NCBI RefSeq assembly: GCF_004348455.1
Contig: NZ_SMKA01000029.1
Coordinates: forward strand, 1-49,543
Direction of reading: 5' to 3'
Source of the DNA: Kribbella albertanoniae
GTDB taxonomy: Bacteria > Actinomycetota > Actinomycetes > Propionibacteriales > Kribbellaceae
Length of the DNA stretch: 49,543 nt
The notes beneath the pieces are model-generated. The model did no database searches and was not told where the DNA came from. It worked only from the letters and a program-made list of their open reading frames with translations. Every line of letters starts with the position of its first letter. Position 1 is the first letter of the stretch. The translations under genes were made by a program, and so were the position numbers. Below, piece after piece: positions 27,301-34,346 of this stretch.

Positions 27301-27410
27301 TGAGCCTCGGCCGAGCTGGTCGGGCCGACGACTGCCACGGCCGCAGTCAGCGACAGGGCGAGCAGGATCGGCAGGCTACGGGTCTTGAGTTTGCGCACGG
27401 TTCGCCTCAT
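21003..27410 (-). CDS. Full-length secreted Rhs/YD-repeat polymorphic toxin with papain-like (Tox-PL) tip
   Basis: 2135 residues from ATG 27410, chosen because TGATG couples it to the stop of the upstream LamG gene; a longer frame to 27443 is not needed. A signal peptide covers residues 1-36 (ALSLTAAVAVVGPTSSAEA). Near 250 begins a SpvB/TcdB-like region (GDFTWSYPLRVPPAAAG, MPSLAFSYSAQSVDGRTS). YD repeats occupy about 950-1740, then the Rhs core (TVGAREYDPTIGRFISLDP; GYTYANDNPVSGSDPTGL near 1800), an acidic Gly-rich linker, KKKKRWYDRVADNV, and a hydrophobic segment (GTGIAIGVAVAGTIAFC). The tip has NCVSCAIAGDSTLGGSPASA (Cys at about 2022), GTAHVFNAVVQRG (His at about 2098) and NFVDFQSG (Asp at about 2111), the Cys-His-Asp layout of papain-fold/Tox-PL toxins. 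Such tips act as deamidases or proteases in target cells. No HINT domain precedes this tip. Export is presumed Sec-dependent. Confidence 0.9.
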   Translation of the reverse strand: MRRTVRKLKTRSLPILLALSLTAAVAVVGPTSSAEAQDKYPNAPKATKQKNAKVTPRKSVAPPSEVDPAAAAADAAKVASQPVNWPAPGRQKVIVDAPAAKSKGLVTATSAKAGTGVTADLEFLDQAASARAGISGVLVKATTPKAVPDAQLTFDYSGYAKAYGADWDQRLQVIALPACVLTTPNVPECTTSTPLQSRNDAASKTVTAKAPLSTQQSVFAVTAGSESSTGDYAATGLAASSSWSGGGSSGDFTWSYPLRVPPAAAGPMPSLAFSYSAQSVDGRTSATNNQVSWVGEGFDLTESFVERKYTSCDEDGNQGKYDQCWKYDNATLTLNGKSNELVRTSGGDTGASTWKLKNDDGSKVEKLITTVINGDSRKEYWKVTATDGTQYYFGKHQLKTGMQKYTQSVFTVPVAGDDAGEPCHASTFAASLCTLAWRWNLDYVVDLHGNAMSYWYTKEVNNYAKNGVASPGTPYVRGGYLNRIDYGLREDTLSDTTVAPHQVVYTTAERCLANCSTLNSTTKANWPDVPFDQICEGTTACTNKVSPTFFTRKRLYQIQTQTMVGSALQPVDLWQTNLTFESNGDTASKPMWLNGISHSGQVGTALSVPNVTFKKVGLANRVDNTSDGLPGMVRYRIGEINTETGAKIMVNYAPKECMSGERPDKDTNTKRCYPAEWTPPGEVERTDWFHKYVLDSVVTADEIGNGAMMTTQYVYSGGGAWHFQESPMLKTEDKTWSEWRGYGTVTTYVGDPAEPAKRSRSVTRYFRGMDGDKLEGTTARRNVDIADSEGTVKADAEPLAGSPREQVTYPNATSNTEISGSITDYSIDEKASQTVPGGVLKSNFVGTSATKSRTTRDGGRADLVRSTATQYDPDNNLPVKVTDFGDAAKSGDETCTLTSYAKNPATGLIALPLRNVSSTGACDATSASPPEDRVLSDVRSYYDGKPFGTVTLGDATSIERLQHYTDGVPSYQKTGTKGYDALGRVTSSGDALGRVTTTAYTPALTGPLTQTVVKAPTVNKYDGAAVNFTTTTTYRPEWGLPSKTTDPNGKATEMAYDALGRLTSVWLPSQVIASPKLANTKYTYTISNTSASSIRTDSLNIEANGYITSYQLYDSLLRPRQSQAPGANTGRVISETRYDASGRAIYANSDIWNESAPAAVLVDVPNASVPNQTFNEYDGAGRNVRSTFMSALQPKWSTTTLYGGDTTTVLPPAGSSATSTVADARGQVVERREYSGNTLSGTPDVTKYTYDLAGRMVRMDGASGVWTNKYDLRGRKIESTDPDSGKSTSTYDEGDRLVSTTDSTSNTLVTTYDSLDRKTALYKSTAAPANMLANWKYDKTDLLGQLAESASYTDGQAGPKYLTTIDSRNVLYNPTKVTKWIPSAKEGAELGGSYYTNYDYKPDQKTPKLISYPDGGGLGADNVSFSYTPQGLPQRMYNAAGATYVNDAEYNQFGDQTLLDLGSKHDMPVSNIYEDGTRRLSRSTSGKEQVFSDHVYTYDATGNVLKDHNLVDGGDAQCFDYDGHRRLTEAWTPANADCTQAPSALGLGGVAPYWQSWTYTPTGLRKTQVDHSTAGNTTSTFAYNTNQPHTLASVTQVGVGAGPVKAFDYDARGNTTVRPGQTLTWNAQGKLTKLSGTEGDTEYVYDADGSLLVRRNPTEVTLFLGELELTLDKATRKVQGKRQYSFNGQTIAVRTDNGTPTSDVSWLVTDYHGTSQVAVNAATLTPTKRYAKPFGDPRGAAVAWPDDHGFLNKPEDKLTGLTTVGAREYDPTIGRFISLDPLLDPNDPQQMLGYTYANDNPVSGSDPTGLINSDDGEGGGGYTDDDVDTQYCPGCPNTNPNPNGPNAGYGDGGGNDDGGTNHPKKKKRWYDRVADNVKDTVDHAHQWAQDHASEIGTGIAIGVAVAGTIAFCAGTAGIGCLIVAGAVMGASGASLGYGARIALDDQESFDTATYATEVAIGTASGAASSAVGAGIPAAAALTAGTVGKAALGKAGSAEGNAALGGASPKATRGSVNKVGGTQNCVSCAIAGDSTLGGSPASAIKRNPDEPFADGMVLIERYAGSTWRWMGRPKIEAELLAAGEGARGIVYGERRGTAHVFNAVVQRGQVNFVDFQSGGAGVFERSFRRTAFIRTR
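21520..23460 (-). repeat. Direct repeat copy B of the Rhs core (pairs with 13900-15850)
   Basis: The part of the live Rhs gene that is duplicated in the displaced HNH cassette. Both copies have the same orientation about 7.6 kb apart, so a crossover would delete the intervening toxin tip, Imm35, the orphan Rhs fragment and Imm32, and place HINT-HNH plus its immunity gene at the end of the live gene. Confidence 0.85.
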
Positions 27411-30400
27411 CAGGAGCAGCTCACCTTTCCGGCTTCGGTGCACAGATCGTGGTCCGGTACAACGCCCGCGTAGACACGAAGGTCGTCGAGGGAGCCGGTG
27501 AACGGCACGTAGGTAGCGTCCGCCGGTGGCTTACCGACCACGGTTGTGCCGGTGGTGAAGGGGGAAGCGAACGGGTTACTGCTCCCGTTGGCCGACCGGT
27601 CGGCCAGCTTCAGGAAGATCTGGTCGGTCGCTGCGTCGTACTGAGCCGCGAGTGCGGTCCACTCTTCCGACGCTGCCATGGTTGTCGTGCTCTGGATCGC
27701 TGAGGTGCTAACGCCTGACGTTGAGTCTGCGCTCGATCTGACGAAGGCCCACTCCGCCTTGTCGTCGGTGGCGAGTCGCCGATATTCCAGTCGCCAGGAG
27801 TCCTTGGTCGTACCGGCCTGCCGAACGATCACCTGGTTCTTCGAGGGGTCTGCGAGCTTGACCCACACCAGGACCGTGAAGCCTCCTGAGGCATCAACCA
27901 GGGGACGACCGATAGAGACGCTCTCGGCGCTCTGTCCGGTCCCGGTCAGAACCTTTCCGCGCTCGTCGTCCTCGGTGATCGCCGCACTCTGGTCCGTACC
28001 GGCGAAACCGGCGACATTCAGGTTCGACCCGTACACGGTGTCCGGAGTCGTTCCACCGGCAGTCGTTTCGAAGGGGTAATTCGCGGTCAGACCTGCGATC
28101 GGGAGGTCGTTGCCGGACTGATCGATGCGGGGACTTGCGAGTTGTTCGGCCTCGGCGGGTTGAACGATGCGCTGGTAGATCTTGACCTCGTCGACCGAGC
28201 CGGGAAAGATGCCCGGGCCCATGTTGGGATCGGATCGCACCGATGCCACCTCCACCTTGCCGGTGGCCTTCCAGGGCGTGTGGGTGAACGTCACGGATTT
28301 CTGAAACCTGCCGTTGACGTACAGAGTCATCGTCTTGGCGGTGGCGTCGTAGACACCGAGCAGGTGCGTCCACGCGTTCTTGACCGGCGGGGTCAGCGAT
28401 TCCACCCGTGCCTGGGGCTGCGCGGGTGTATCCGAGATCGTCTGGATGAAGGTCCAACGGTTGGTGGTCGCGTTGTACCGCAACTGGCCACCGTGCGCCA
28501 CCTGTCCGGTAATGGTGACCACGCCGCTGTCCGTCGTACCGGTCAGCCGGGCCCAGGCCGAGATACTGAAGTTCTTGGACGTGTCCACGAACGTTGCCGG
28601 TGTCGTCGCACGGCTATTGACGCCGTTGGAGAGCAAGGACCCCTTGACTCTGCCTCTGCTGTCGAACTGGGCGTCCGTCACAGTCAACGGATGGTTGTTG
28701 CCCGTCGAATCCGGGGCGATACCGCCCGATCCGTCGTCAAAACTCCAGGCAGCTGCTGGTGGTGGCTGGGCGCCGACACCAAGCTTGTGGTATGCCGTCT
28801 TGCTGGGGTGATCGGCCGCATCGTGAGACTGGGCGCCCAGCAGCATGATGGTCGGATTGGGCGTCACCAGGAACACCGTGACCGAGTTCGAGTTGACGCG
28901 GGTCATCTTGCCGTTGAAGCCGTAGCTGATGGCAGTGACATCGGGACTGCTCGACGAGATCGTGTATTTGACCTTCTCGCCGAACGGAACCACGAGGGGG
29001 CAGACGTTCGGATCCGGGCTGGTCAGACAATTCGTCACGACCTGACCGTTGTACTCCGCCTTGATCGTGGGCGGCGGCGGTGGTGTGGTGTCGATCTTGA
29101 AGAAGCAAGGCTGCGACCACTCCGACAGGAGTTCGCCGGCCGGCGTCGGATAGACCGTCTGCGCGTTGTAGGTGTACAACCTGCCCTCGACCAGATTGAA
29201 CCCCGGGGCTCGCACCTGGCGGACACCCGGAGACGCGAGACCGCTGTCCAAGCCAAAATTGGTGCCGCTGCTATCCCGGATCAGGAACCGGACGAAGACC
29301 CGGGCGGTGGAATCGCCGACCCCGACCTTGCCTGCCGCGTAGACCTCTGGCTTGAGCGAGGCCACGATTGTGGGATTGGTCGACGGTGCGCAGGGCTCCG
29401 GGAAGTCGGTCGGAGTAGCGGCGCCCAGATTCTCTCCAGGAAGCGGGTAGGCGACGTACTCGACGTGGAGCTGGGACCTGGCGTCGAATTGCTTCCAGGC
29501 GATCATGTCGGTCTCGTCCGAGGCACGCAGCCGGAAGCTGGTCGAGGTGAGGTTGGCGTTCGAGGTGGCCTGCATCGAGGCTGTGACCTCGAACTCGAGG
29601 AAGCCTGCGGGGCAGGCCGAGCTCCAGCCCTTGGCGTCGACCACGGACGCGACGTCGGCCTCGACTGCGGGCTGGTTGTTCCAGGTCGTGCGAGGGGAGA
29701 TCGGCTTGACCCGCGAGAGGATGACGCCTTTCTTGGTGCAGCTGGCCGAGTGGGTTTCGTAGGCCGTCATCGACGCCTTGATGATCTTTTTGTTGGTGTA
29801 GTACGAGGTGTTGAACTGGTAGTAGGAGCGGACGATCTTGCTCTGCTCCCAGCCCTCGTAGCCGACGCCGAGGCTGTGTTCGGTCTTCCAGAACGACGTG
29901 CTCGGGTACAGCTCCCAGGCGGCAGTCCAGCCGACGCGGTCCTTGGTGAGTTCCATCGTGGGGTCGATCACGACCGGGAAGACCGTGTCGGCTGCGGCAA
30001 GCATCCGCTGATCGGGCTTGACCGTCAGTCCCGCCGCGGTGCCGTCGAACTGCATCAGCGCGCGCTTCGCCTGGCCCGACGGCCCCTCGCCGACCGCCAT
30101 CGCGGCGCTCGGCTTTGCGTTGGACTTGGTGCCGCCTGCGTCCCACATCAGCGCCTCGCCGACGGACAGGACCTGGCGGCCGGAGCGATCGACGTACGAC
30201 GGGCGGCCCGGCTGGGTCGTACGCAGCTCGAGGTTCTGGGTGGTGACGGGGAAGGTCAGAGCCTTCAGGGCCGGGTTCAAGGCGGCTTCGCGGGTCTGGA
30301 CGACCAGGTTGTAGCTGAAGGTGTCAGAGGTGGCGTTGACTACCAGGTCGACGCCGGGCAGGACTCCGGCGTACGTCGCCTTGGAGCCGGACAAGGTCGG

Positions 30401-30862
30401 TTTCGGCAAGGCCCACGGGCTGTTCAGTTCGAAGGTGGCGCCGTCGTGCTTGTAGCGCGCCAGCGGGCCGGCGCCGCCGTTCGAGAAGGCGACATCCGAA
30501 CCAGAGGCCTTCGGCGCGACGAGTCCGTCAGCGCGGGTCTCGAGAGTGGAATCGAGGTCCACCCAGCCCGTGCCCCTGCGCATCCGCACTGGCTGGTTCG
30601 AGATCTCGGCCTGCAAGGTGCCCTGCGGAGTCGCGACGGTGCGCGTGTACTCCGTGAGCTTGTCTTCCACCTCTACCGAGGTGTTGAACTGTGCGGCCAG
30701 GCGCGAGGCTTCAGCCTCGGTCTTGGCCGATTTCGGCGCCACCGGTGGCTTGGCGGCCACCGCTGGAGACGTCCCGACCAGCCCGGACGCGACCATCGTC
30801 GCTGCGGAAAGAACACCGATCGGGCGCGCGAAGGCGCGCAGAACCCACCCGTTGAAAGACAT
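27410..30862 (-). CDS. Secreted LamG-domain partner protein of the Rhs toxin
   Basis: 1150 residues from ATG 30862 with a GGGGTGAGG ribosome-binding site. Signal peptide about residues 1-36 (ATMVASGLVGTSPAVAA). The N-terminal 300 residues are beta-rich; about 325-480 reads as a DNRLRE-like domain (RSYYQFNTSYYTNKKIIKAS, AYETHSASCTKKGVIL); Fn3/Ig-like strands follow; then two LamG/concanavalin-like domains near 715-900 (AAWSFDDGSGGIAPDSTGNN, FSISAWARLTG) and 945-1130 (FTVLVWVKLADPSKN). Its stop overlaps the Rhs start (TGATG), so the two are made together. LamG proteins bind glycans or wall polymers; here it is inferred to be a surface scaffold or adhesin for the Rhs toxin. Confidence 0.85.
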   Translation of the reverse strand: MSFNGWVLRAFARPIGVLSAATMVASGLVGTSPAVAAKPPVAPKSAKTEAEASRLAAQFNTSVEVEDKLTEYTRTVATPQGTLQAEISNQPVRMRRGTGWVDLDSTLETRADGLVAPKASGSDVAFSNGGAGPLARYKHDGATFELNSPWALPKPTLSGSKATYAGVLPGVDLVVNATSDTFSYNLVVQTREAALNPALKALTFPVTTQNLELRTTQPGRPSYVDRSGRQVLSVGEALMWDAGGTKSNAKPSAAMAVGEGPSGQAKRALMQFDGTAAGLTVKPDQRMLAAADTVFPVVIDPTMELTKDRVGWTAAWELYPSTSFWKTEHSLGVGYEGWEQSKIVRSYYQFNTSYYTNKKIIKASMTAYETHSASCTKKGVILSRVKPISPRTTWNNQPAVEADVASVVDAKGWSSACPAGFLEFEVTASMQATSNANLTSTSFRLRASDETDMIAWKQFDARSQLHVEYVAYPLPGENLGAATPTDFPEPCAPSTNPTIVASLKPEVYAAGKVGVGDSTARVFVRFLIRDSSGTNFGLDSGLASPGVRQVRAPGFNLVEGRLYTYNAQTVYPTPAGELLSEWSQPCFFKIDTTPPPPPTIKAEYNGQVVTNCLTSPDPNVCPLVVPFGEKVKYTISSSSPDVTAISYGFNGKMTRVNSNSVTVFLVTPNPTIMLLGAQSHDAADHPSKTAYHKLGVGAQPPPAAAWSFDDGSGGIAPDSTGNNHPLTVTDAQFDSRGRVKGSLLSNGVNSRATTPATFVDTSKNFSISAWARLTGTTDSGVVTITGQVAHGGQLRYNATTNRWTFIQTISDTPAQPQARVESLTPPVKNAWTHLLGVYDATAKTMTLYVNGRFQKSVTFTHTPWKATGKVEVASVRSDPNMGPGIFPGSVDEVKIYQRIVQPAEAEQLASPRIDQSGNDLPIAGLTANYPFETTAGGTTPDTVYGSNLNVAGFAGTDQSAAITEDDERGKVLTGTGQSAESVSIGRPLVDASGGFTVLVWVKLADPSKNQVIVRQAGTTKDSWRLEYRRLATDDKAEWAFVRSSADSTSGVSTSAIQSTTTMAASEEWTALAAQYDAATDQIFLKLADRSANGSSNPFASPFTTGTTVVGKPPADATYVPFTGSLDDLRVYAGVVPDHDLCTEAGKVSCS

Positions 30863-31339
30863 GCCTCACCCCTGAAGTCACCACAGTTGAACTGCCAGCA
30901 CCCCCGAGGTGCGCTTCTCGATGGCGGTAGAGAAGCGCACTAACGGTGACCCACGGATACGCTCCGAGTCAACAAAATTGCACGAAGTGACATACGGGAG
31001 TACCTGGTCAACCGCCGGAAGAGCTGTTCGTGCAGGTCAGAGCGCTGCCCGACCCGTACAACCCGGCGGAGGGTCGTTGCAGCCGGCGATGTCGCGCTGC
31101 GTCTTGGGCCGGACCTTGGAGTTGTAACGGCCCTGCCGCTGTCCCGAATCAACGCCGAGCATGTTGCGTAAGGCAACGGTTACGGCGAGCGATGGATTTG
31201 CTTGTGTCTGAAGGGGTGCGCGGGGCTTCCGGTTCTGGACAATGGCAGCAATTGCGCGGGGTCGGTGGTGGTTGTCCGGTACGGTCGGGGCGGGGGACGA
31301 GCAGAGAATTGGGGTTTGAGGGTGGTAGGTCGCGGGCGG
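30863..31339. other. Divergent intergenic region between the LamG-Rhs operon and the YfhO gene
   Basis: 477 bases with no credible gene. It holds the perfect hairpin at 30909-30940 and a -35-like TTGACT on the minus strand (30972-30967) without a good -10 at normal spacing. It presumably carries the promoters of both divergent operons. The plus-strand frame extends upstream of 31340 from a TTG at 31202 but has low-complexity Gly/Arg content there. Confidence 0.5.
30909..30940 (-). promoter_or_regulatory. Leader hairpin upstream of the LamG-Rhs operon
   Basis: GTGCGCTTCTC at 30909-30919 and GAGAAGCGCAC at 30930-30940 are perfect 11-base arms with a 10-base loop, 47-78 bases upstream of the LamG start. 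It could be an attenuator, an mRNA stability element or an operator. Confidence 0.55.
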
Positions 31340-33877
31340 ATGGCGGTGCCTGGGGTGGCGGCGCTGGCTGCGGCGGTTGCGGTGATTCTTGGGGGTTTGC
31401 TGCGGGGGACGTATCCGTTCGGGGCGCGTAGCCGCAATATTCTTGATCTGGGGCAGCAGTTCGTGCCGATGCATGCTCATCTGCGCGATGTGATGACTGG
31501 GTCCTCTCCGGGTGACTTCATCTTCAACTGGTCCAGTGGGTACGGCGTTCCGTATATCGGCGACTTCATGGCCTATAACGGGGCCGCGTTGTCCTGGATC
31601 GTGCTGCTGTTCCCGCGGGACCGGATCGATCTTGCGCTGTACGCGATCATGATCGTCGCGATCGCGTCCGCGGCCGCGGCGATGACGGCGTACTTGCGGA
31701 TGTTGCGACCGGGCGCGCCGGCCTGGATTTCGGCCCTGGCCGGAGTGTCGTACGCGACTTGCGGCTGGGCGCTCGATGATGGCGGCTACATGACCGGCTG
31801 GCTGTACGGGCTGATCGCGTTCCCGCTGATCTGCTTGCTGTGCGAGTGGGTCAGGCGGCGGCGAGCTGTCCTTCCGATGCTGGTTGCGCCGTTCGTGATT
31901 GCGTTGTTCTGGTACTCGCACTTCTACACGGTCTACATGGCGACACTTGGCGCGGCGTTGGTGCTGATCGCGCGCGTGCTGTCCGACCCCGACGGTGGAT
32001 CGTGGTGGCATCGGTTCACCGGCTCTGTGCGCTGCCTCGTCGTGGTTGGGATCGGAATCGCGCTCTCCGCGCCACTGCTGGTGCCAACCTTCAAGTCCGT
32101 CGGGTATGCCCGGCCAAGTCCGGACGAGCATTTCGACGCGATCAGCTGGCTGAGCTTCTTCGGACGGCTGCTGCCCGCCTCTGAGGGTGTCGGCAAGACG
32201 CCGGGACTCGCTGTTGGGACTGTGTTGTTGCTGGCCGCGTTGAGTTTCCCGCTCAACCGGCGGATCGCGCGGCGGGAGCGGATCGTCTGGTCGGTGGTCA
32301 TCCTGCTGACGATCGTCAGCATGCAGATCCCGCTCACACACGAGATCTGGCACGGGTTCGACTCGCCGAACGGCAACCCGTTCCGGCAGGCGTTCGTCGT
32401 GGCCGGGATGTTGGTGATCGCCGGCTGGCTGTCGCTGGCCGCGGGAGTACGTGATGTGCTGGCGATCGCCGTACCAGTGGTGCTGCTGATGGCCTTGTAC
32501 GGCGCTGCGTTCGGGGCATGGTCGACAACTCCGCTCACGCGCGTCGTCGTACCGGCCATGGTGGCCGTGGCGGTGCTCGCGTGGGCTGCCTGGCGTTGGC
32601 GACAGTCACAGCTGGTACTGCGAGTTGCCGCGGGACTGCTCGTTGTGGCGGTGCTGGCCGAGGTGACTGCGTCGACGTACGCGATCGACAAGGCCCGGGC
32701 GGAGAAGTACAGCGCCACGCCGACGTGGGGACCGCTGCAGGAGCAGGCCCGTGCGCTGGTGATGTCTGCCCAGGACTGGCCGCGGCACCGCGTGTCGCCG
32801 GGCGCGTTCAGCACCGTGAACGATCCGATGCTCGTCGGCGGTGAAGGGCCGGAGTACTACAGCTCGACGATTCCGGACGAGCTGTCGGAGGAGCTGATCA
32901 ACCTCGGGTTCGGGTACTGGGCTTTCGGGCGTGCTGTCATCGACCCGGCCAACCCCGTGATCGACGCGGTCTTCTCGGTCGGCGCACGGGTCCGATCCGA
33001 TGACCAGGGTGGGCTGGAGTTGGCGCGCAGTACAGCCTCGCCGTTCGTCACTGTCCGTCCGATCAAGCCCTGGGTCTCGGCCGACCCGGGACCCTACGGA
33101 TTGCAGGAGACCGCGCTCGGCAGTGACGTCTACGCGATCCCGAAGCTGACGGTTGTGCCGGCCGCCGGATCGACACTCGCGATCAGTGATCGCCGGCCAG
33201 GTCTGCTCACGATCAAGTTGCCGGCGGGCACTCCGACGCCGGCTGAGTTCCGGCTCGCCGGGCGCTGCCGGCCTGGGTCCGAGCTCTATCTGTCCGGGCG
33301 CGAATTCGCCGGGGAGGTTCTGGTGCCCGGGCAGCAGTGGGCTTCCTTCCTTCCCGCGTTCGGGAAGCGGCCAGGGATCTACAGCGGTGGTGCGGTGCGT
33401 GCGGTGGGCTCAACCGATGCGAGCGGCTCCTTCGACCTGAAGCTCCGGACGTCGGCCACGACCCAACTGCCGGTCGGCGCGATCGGATGCCTGGACCGCG
33501 CCAAGCTGAACCTTGCTGTCACCCGCCTCGAGCGCAGCCAGCCCGCCGCGGTCAGCGTCGGTGGACATCGCATCGACCTCAAGCTGACGCCTGGAAAGCG
33601 CGGCCTGGTGGTGATGGGAGTCGTCAAGACGCCCGGCTGGCAATGCCGGGTCGACGACCGCACAGCCCGCAAACCGACCCAGCTGGCCGGTCTGATGGCG
33701 GTCTCGGTTGGCCCAACGGCGAGCAGCGTCTCCTGCGTCTACCGTCCGGCCGGACTTCGGCTCGGCCTGCTGACCGGAGCCGCCGCCCTGGCTGCGCTCC
33801 TGGCTCTGGCTGGTCTGATGAAGCTCCTCGAGCGTCGCAGAACCGCAGCCCCAGCTGCCGCAGCCGAGGAGGGCTAG
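31340..33877 (+). CDS. YfhO-type multi-pass membrane protein
   Basis: 845 residues from ATG 31340. Earlier TTG/GTG codons are possible and the start is not certain, since no strong ribosome-binding site is visible. The N-terminal half carries many transmembrane helices and the family pattern FGARSRNILDLGQQFVPMHA with GDFIFNWSSGYGVPYIGDFM. The middle contains a soluble part with LVGGEGPEYYSSTIPDEL. A late helix (LGLLTGAAALAALLALAGLM) ends the protein before a charged Ala-rich tail. Family members are linked to glycosylation of cell-wall or teichoic polymers (established for YfhO in Firmicutes); here that is inference. It ends on CTAG shared with the stop of the convergent VOC gene. Confidence 0.85.
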   Translation: MAVPGVAALAAAVAVILGGLLRGTYPFGARSRNILDLGQQFVPMHAHLRDVMTGSSPGDFIFNWSSGYGVPYIGDFMAYNGAALSWIVLLFPRDRIDLALYAIMIVAIASAAAAMTAYLRMLRPGAPAWISALAGVSYATCGWALDDGGYMTGWLYGLIAFPLICLLCEWVRRRRAVLPMLVAPFVIALFWYSHFYTVYMATLGAALVLIARVLSDPDGGSWWHRFTGSVRCLVVVGIGIALSAPLLVPTFKSVGYARPSPDEHFDAISWLSFFGRLLPASEGVGKTPGLAVGTVLLLAALSFPLNRRIARRERIVWSVVILLTIVSMQIPLTHEIWHGFDSPNGNPFRQAFVVAGMLVIAGWLSLAAGVRDVLAIAVPVVLLMALYGAAFGAWSTTPLTRVVVPAMVAVAVLAWAAWRWRQSQLVLRVAAGLLVVAVLAEVTASTYAIDKARAEKYSATPTWGPLQEQARALVMSAQDWPRHRVSPGAFSTVNDPMLVGGEGPEYYSSTIPDELSEELINLGFGYWAFGRAVIDPANPVIDAVFSVGARVRSDDQGGLELARSTASPFVTVRPIKPWVSADPGPYGLQETALGSDVYAIPKLTVVPAAGSTLAISDRRPGLLTIKLPAGTPTPAEFRLAGRCRPGSELYLSGREFAGEVLVPGQQWASFLPAFGKRPGIYSGGAVRAVGSTDASGSFDLKLRTSATTQLPVGAIGCLDRAKLNLAVTRLERSQPAAVSVGGHRIDLKLTPGKRGLVVMGVVKTPGWQCRVDDRTARKPTQLAGLMAVSVGPTASSVSCVYRPAGLRLGLLTGAAALAALLALAGLMKLLERRRTAAPAAAAEEG

Positions 33878-34326
33878 GCGCGCCAGGGCATGTGTTGGAG
33901 GGCCCAGGTGTTGCCGTCGGGGTCGGTGAACCACGCGTAGAAGACGCCGCCGAGGTCCTCGGTCTCGCTGACCTCCACGCCGCGGGCGATGAGCTGCTGG
34001 CGGGCGGCCTCGAGGTCCTTCACCACCAGGTGCAGGCCGCGTTGGGAGCCGACCGGCATGTCCATCTGGGGCAGGCCGGTGGACAGGAGGATCGAGCAGT
34101 AGGAGCCCGGTGGGGTGAACTGCACAATCCGGACGCCGTCGCCAGGGCTGAGGTCTACGTCGCAGGTCCACCCGAGTTGGTCAGCGTAGAAGGCTTTGGC
34201 TCGGTCCAGGTCCGCGACGGGCATCGGGATGAGCTCGAGCAGGAATGCGCCCGGCACAACCAGGGGATGCGCCGGGTCTACCGGGATCTCCGAGAGGTCC
34301 TTGGGTACTTCGGTTCGTTCAGTCAT
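33874..34326 (-). CDS. VOC-superfamily protein (glyoxalase/bleomycin-resistance fold)
   Basis: 150 residues from ATG 34326, with GGGGGGA upstream on the minus strand. Paired beta-alpha-beta-beta-beta units are visible: FLLELIPMPVADLDRAKAFYA and WTCDVDLSPGDGVRIVQFTP, then RGLHLVVKDLEAARQQL and GGVFYAWFTDPDGNTWALQ. The final GNxWxLQ block is typical of VOC metal-site proteins, but the substrate cannot be read from sequence. It lies 20 bases after the Ku gene's end in the reading sense; its stop codon overlaps that of the YfhO gene by 4 bases (CTAG). Confidence 0.85.
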   Translation of the reverse strand: MTERTEVPKDLSEIPVDPAHPLVVPGAFLLELIPMPVADLDRAKAFYADQLGWTCDVDLSPGDGVRIVQFTPPGSYCSILLSTGLPQMDMPVGSQRGLHLVVKDLEAARQQLIARGVEVSETEDLGGVFYAWFTDPDGNTWALQHMPWRA

Positions 34327-34346
34327 CGTTGGTCCCCCCACGCTGC

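Noticed and set aside
25617..27473. A 618-codon plus-strand open frame opposite the Rhs N-terminal region
   Set aside because: Arg-rich low-complexity translation with no motifs; the minus-strand Rhs reading has clear domains.
28142..30943. A 933-codon plus-strand open frame opposite the LamG gene
   Set aside because: It is the mirror of a real gene with signal peptide and domains. Its translation is Arg/Gly/Val-rich without domains, as expected for antisense frames in high-GC DNA.
31037..32353. A 438-codon minus-strand frame overlapping the YfhO gene
   Set aside because: Gln/Arg/Pro-rich with no recognisable fold; the plus-strand frame has transmembrane helices and family motifs.
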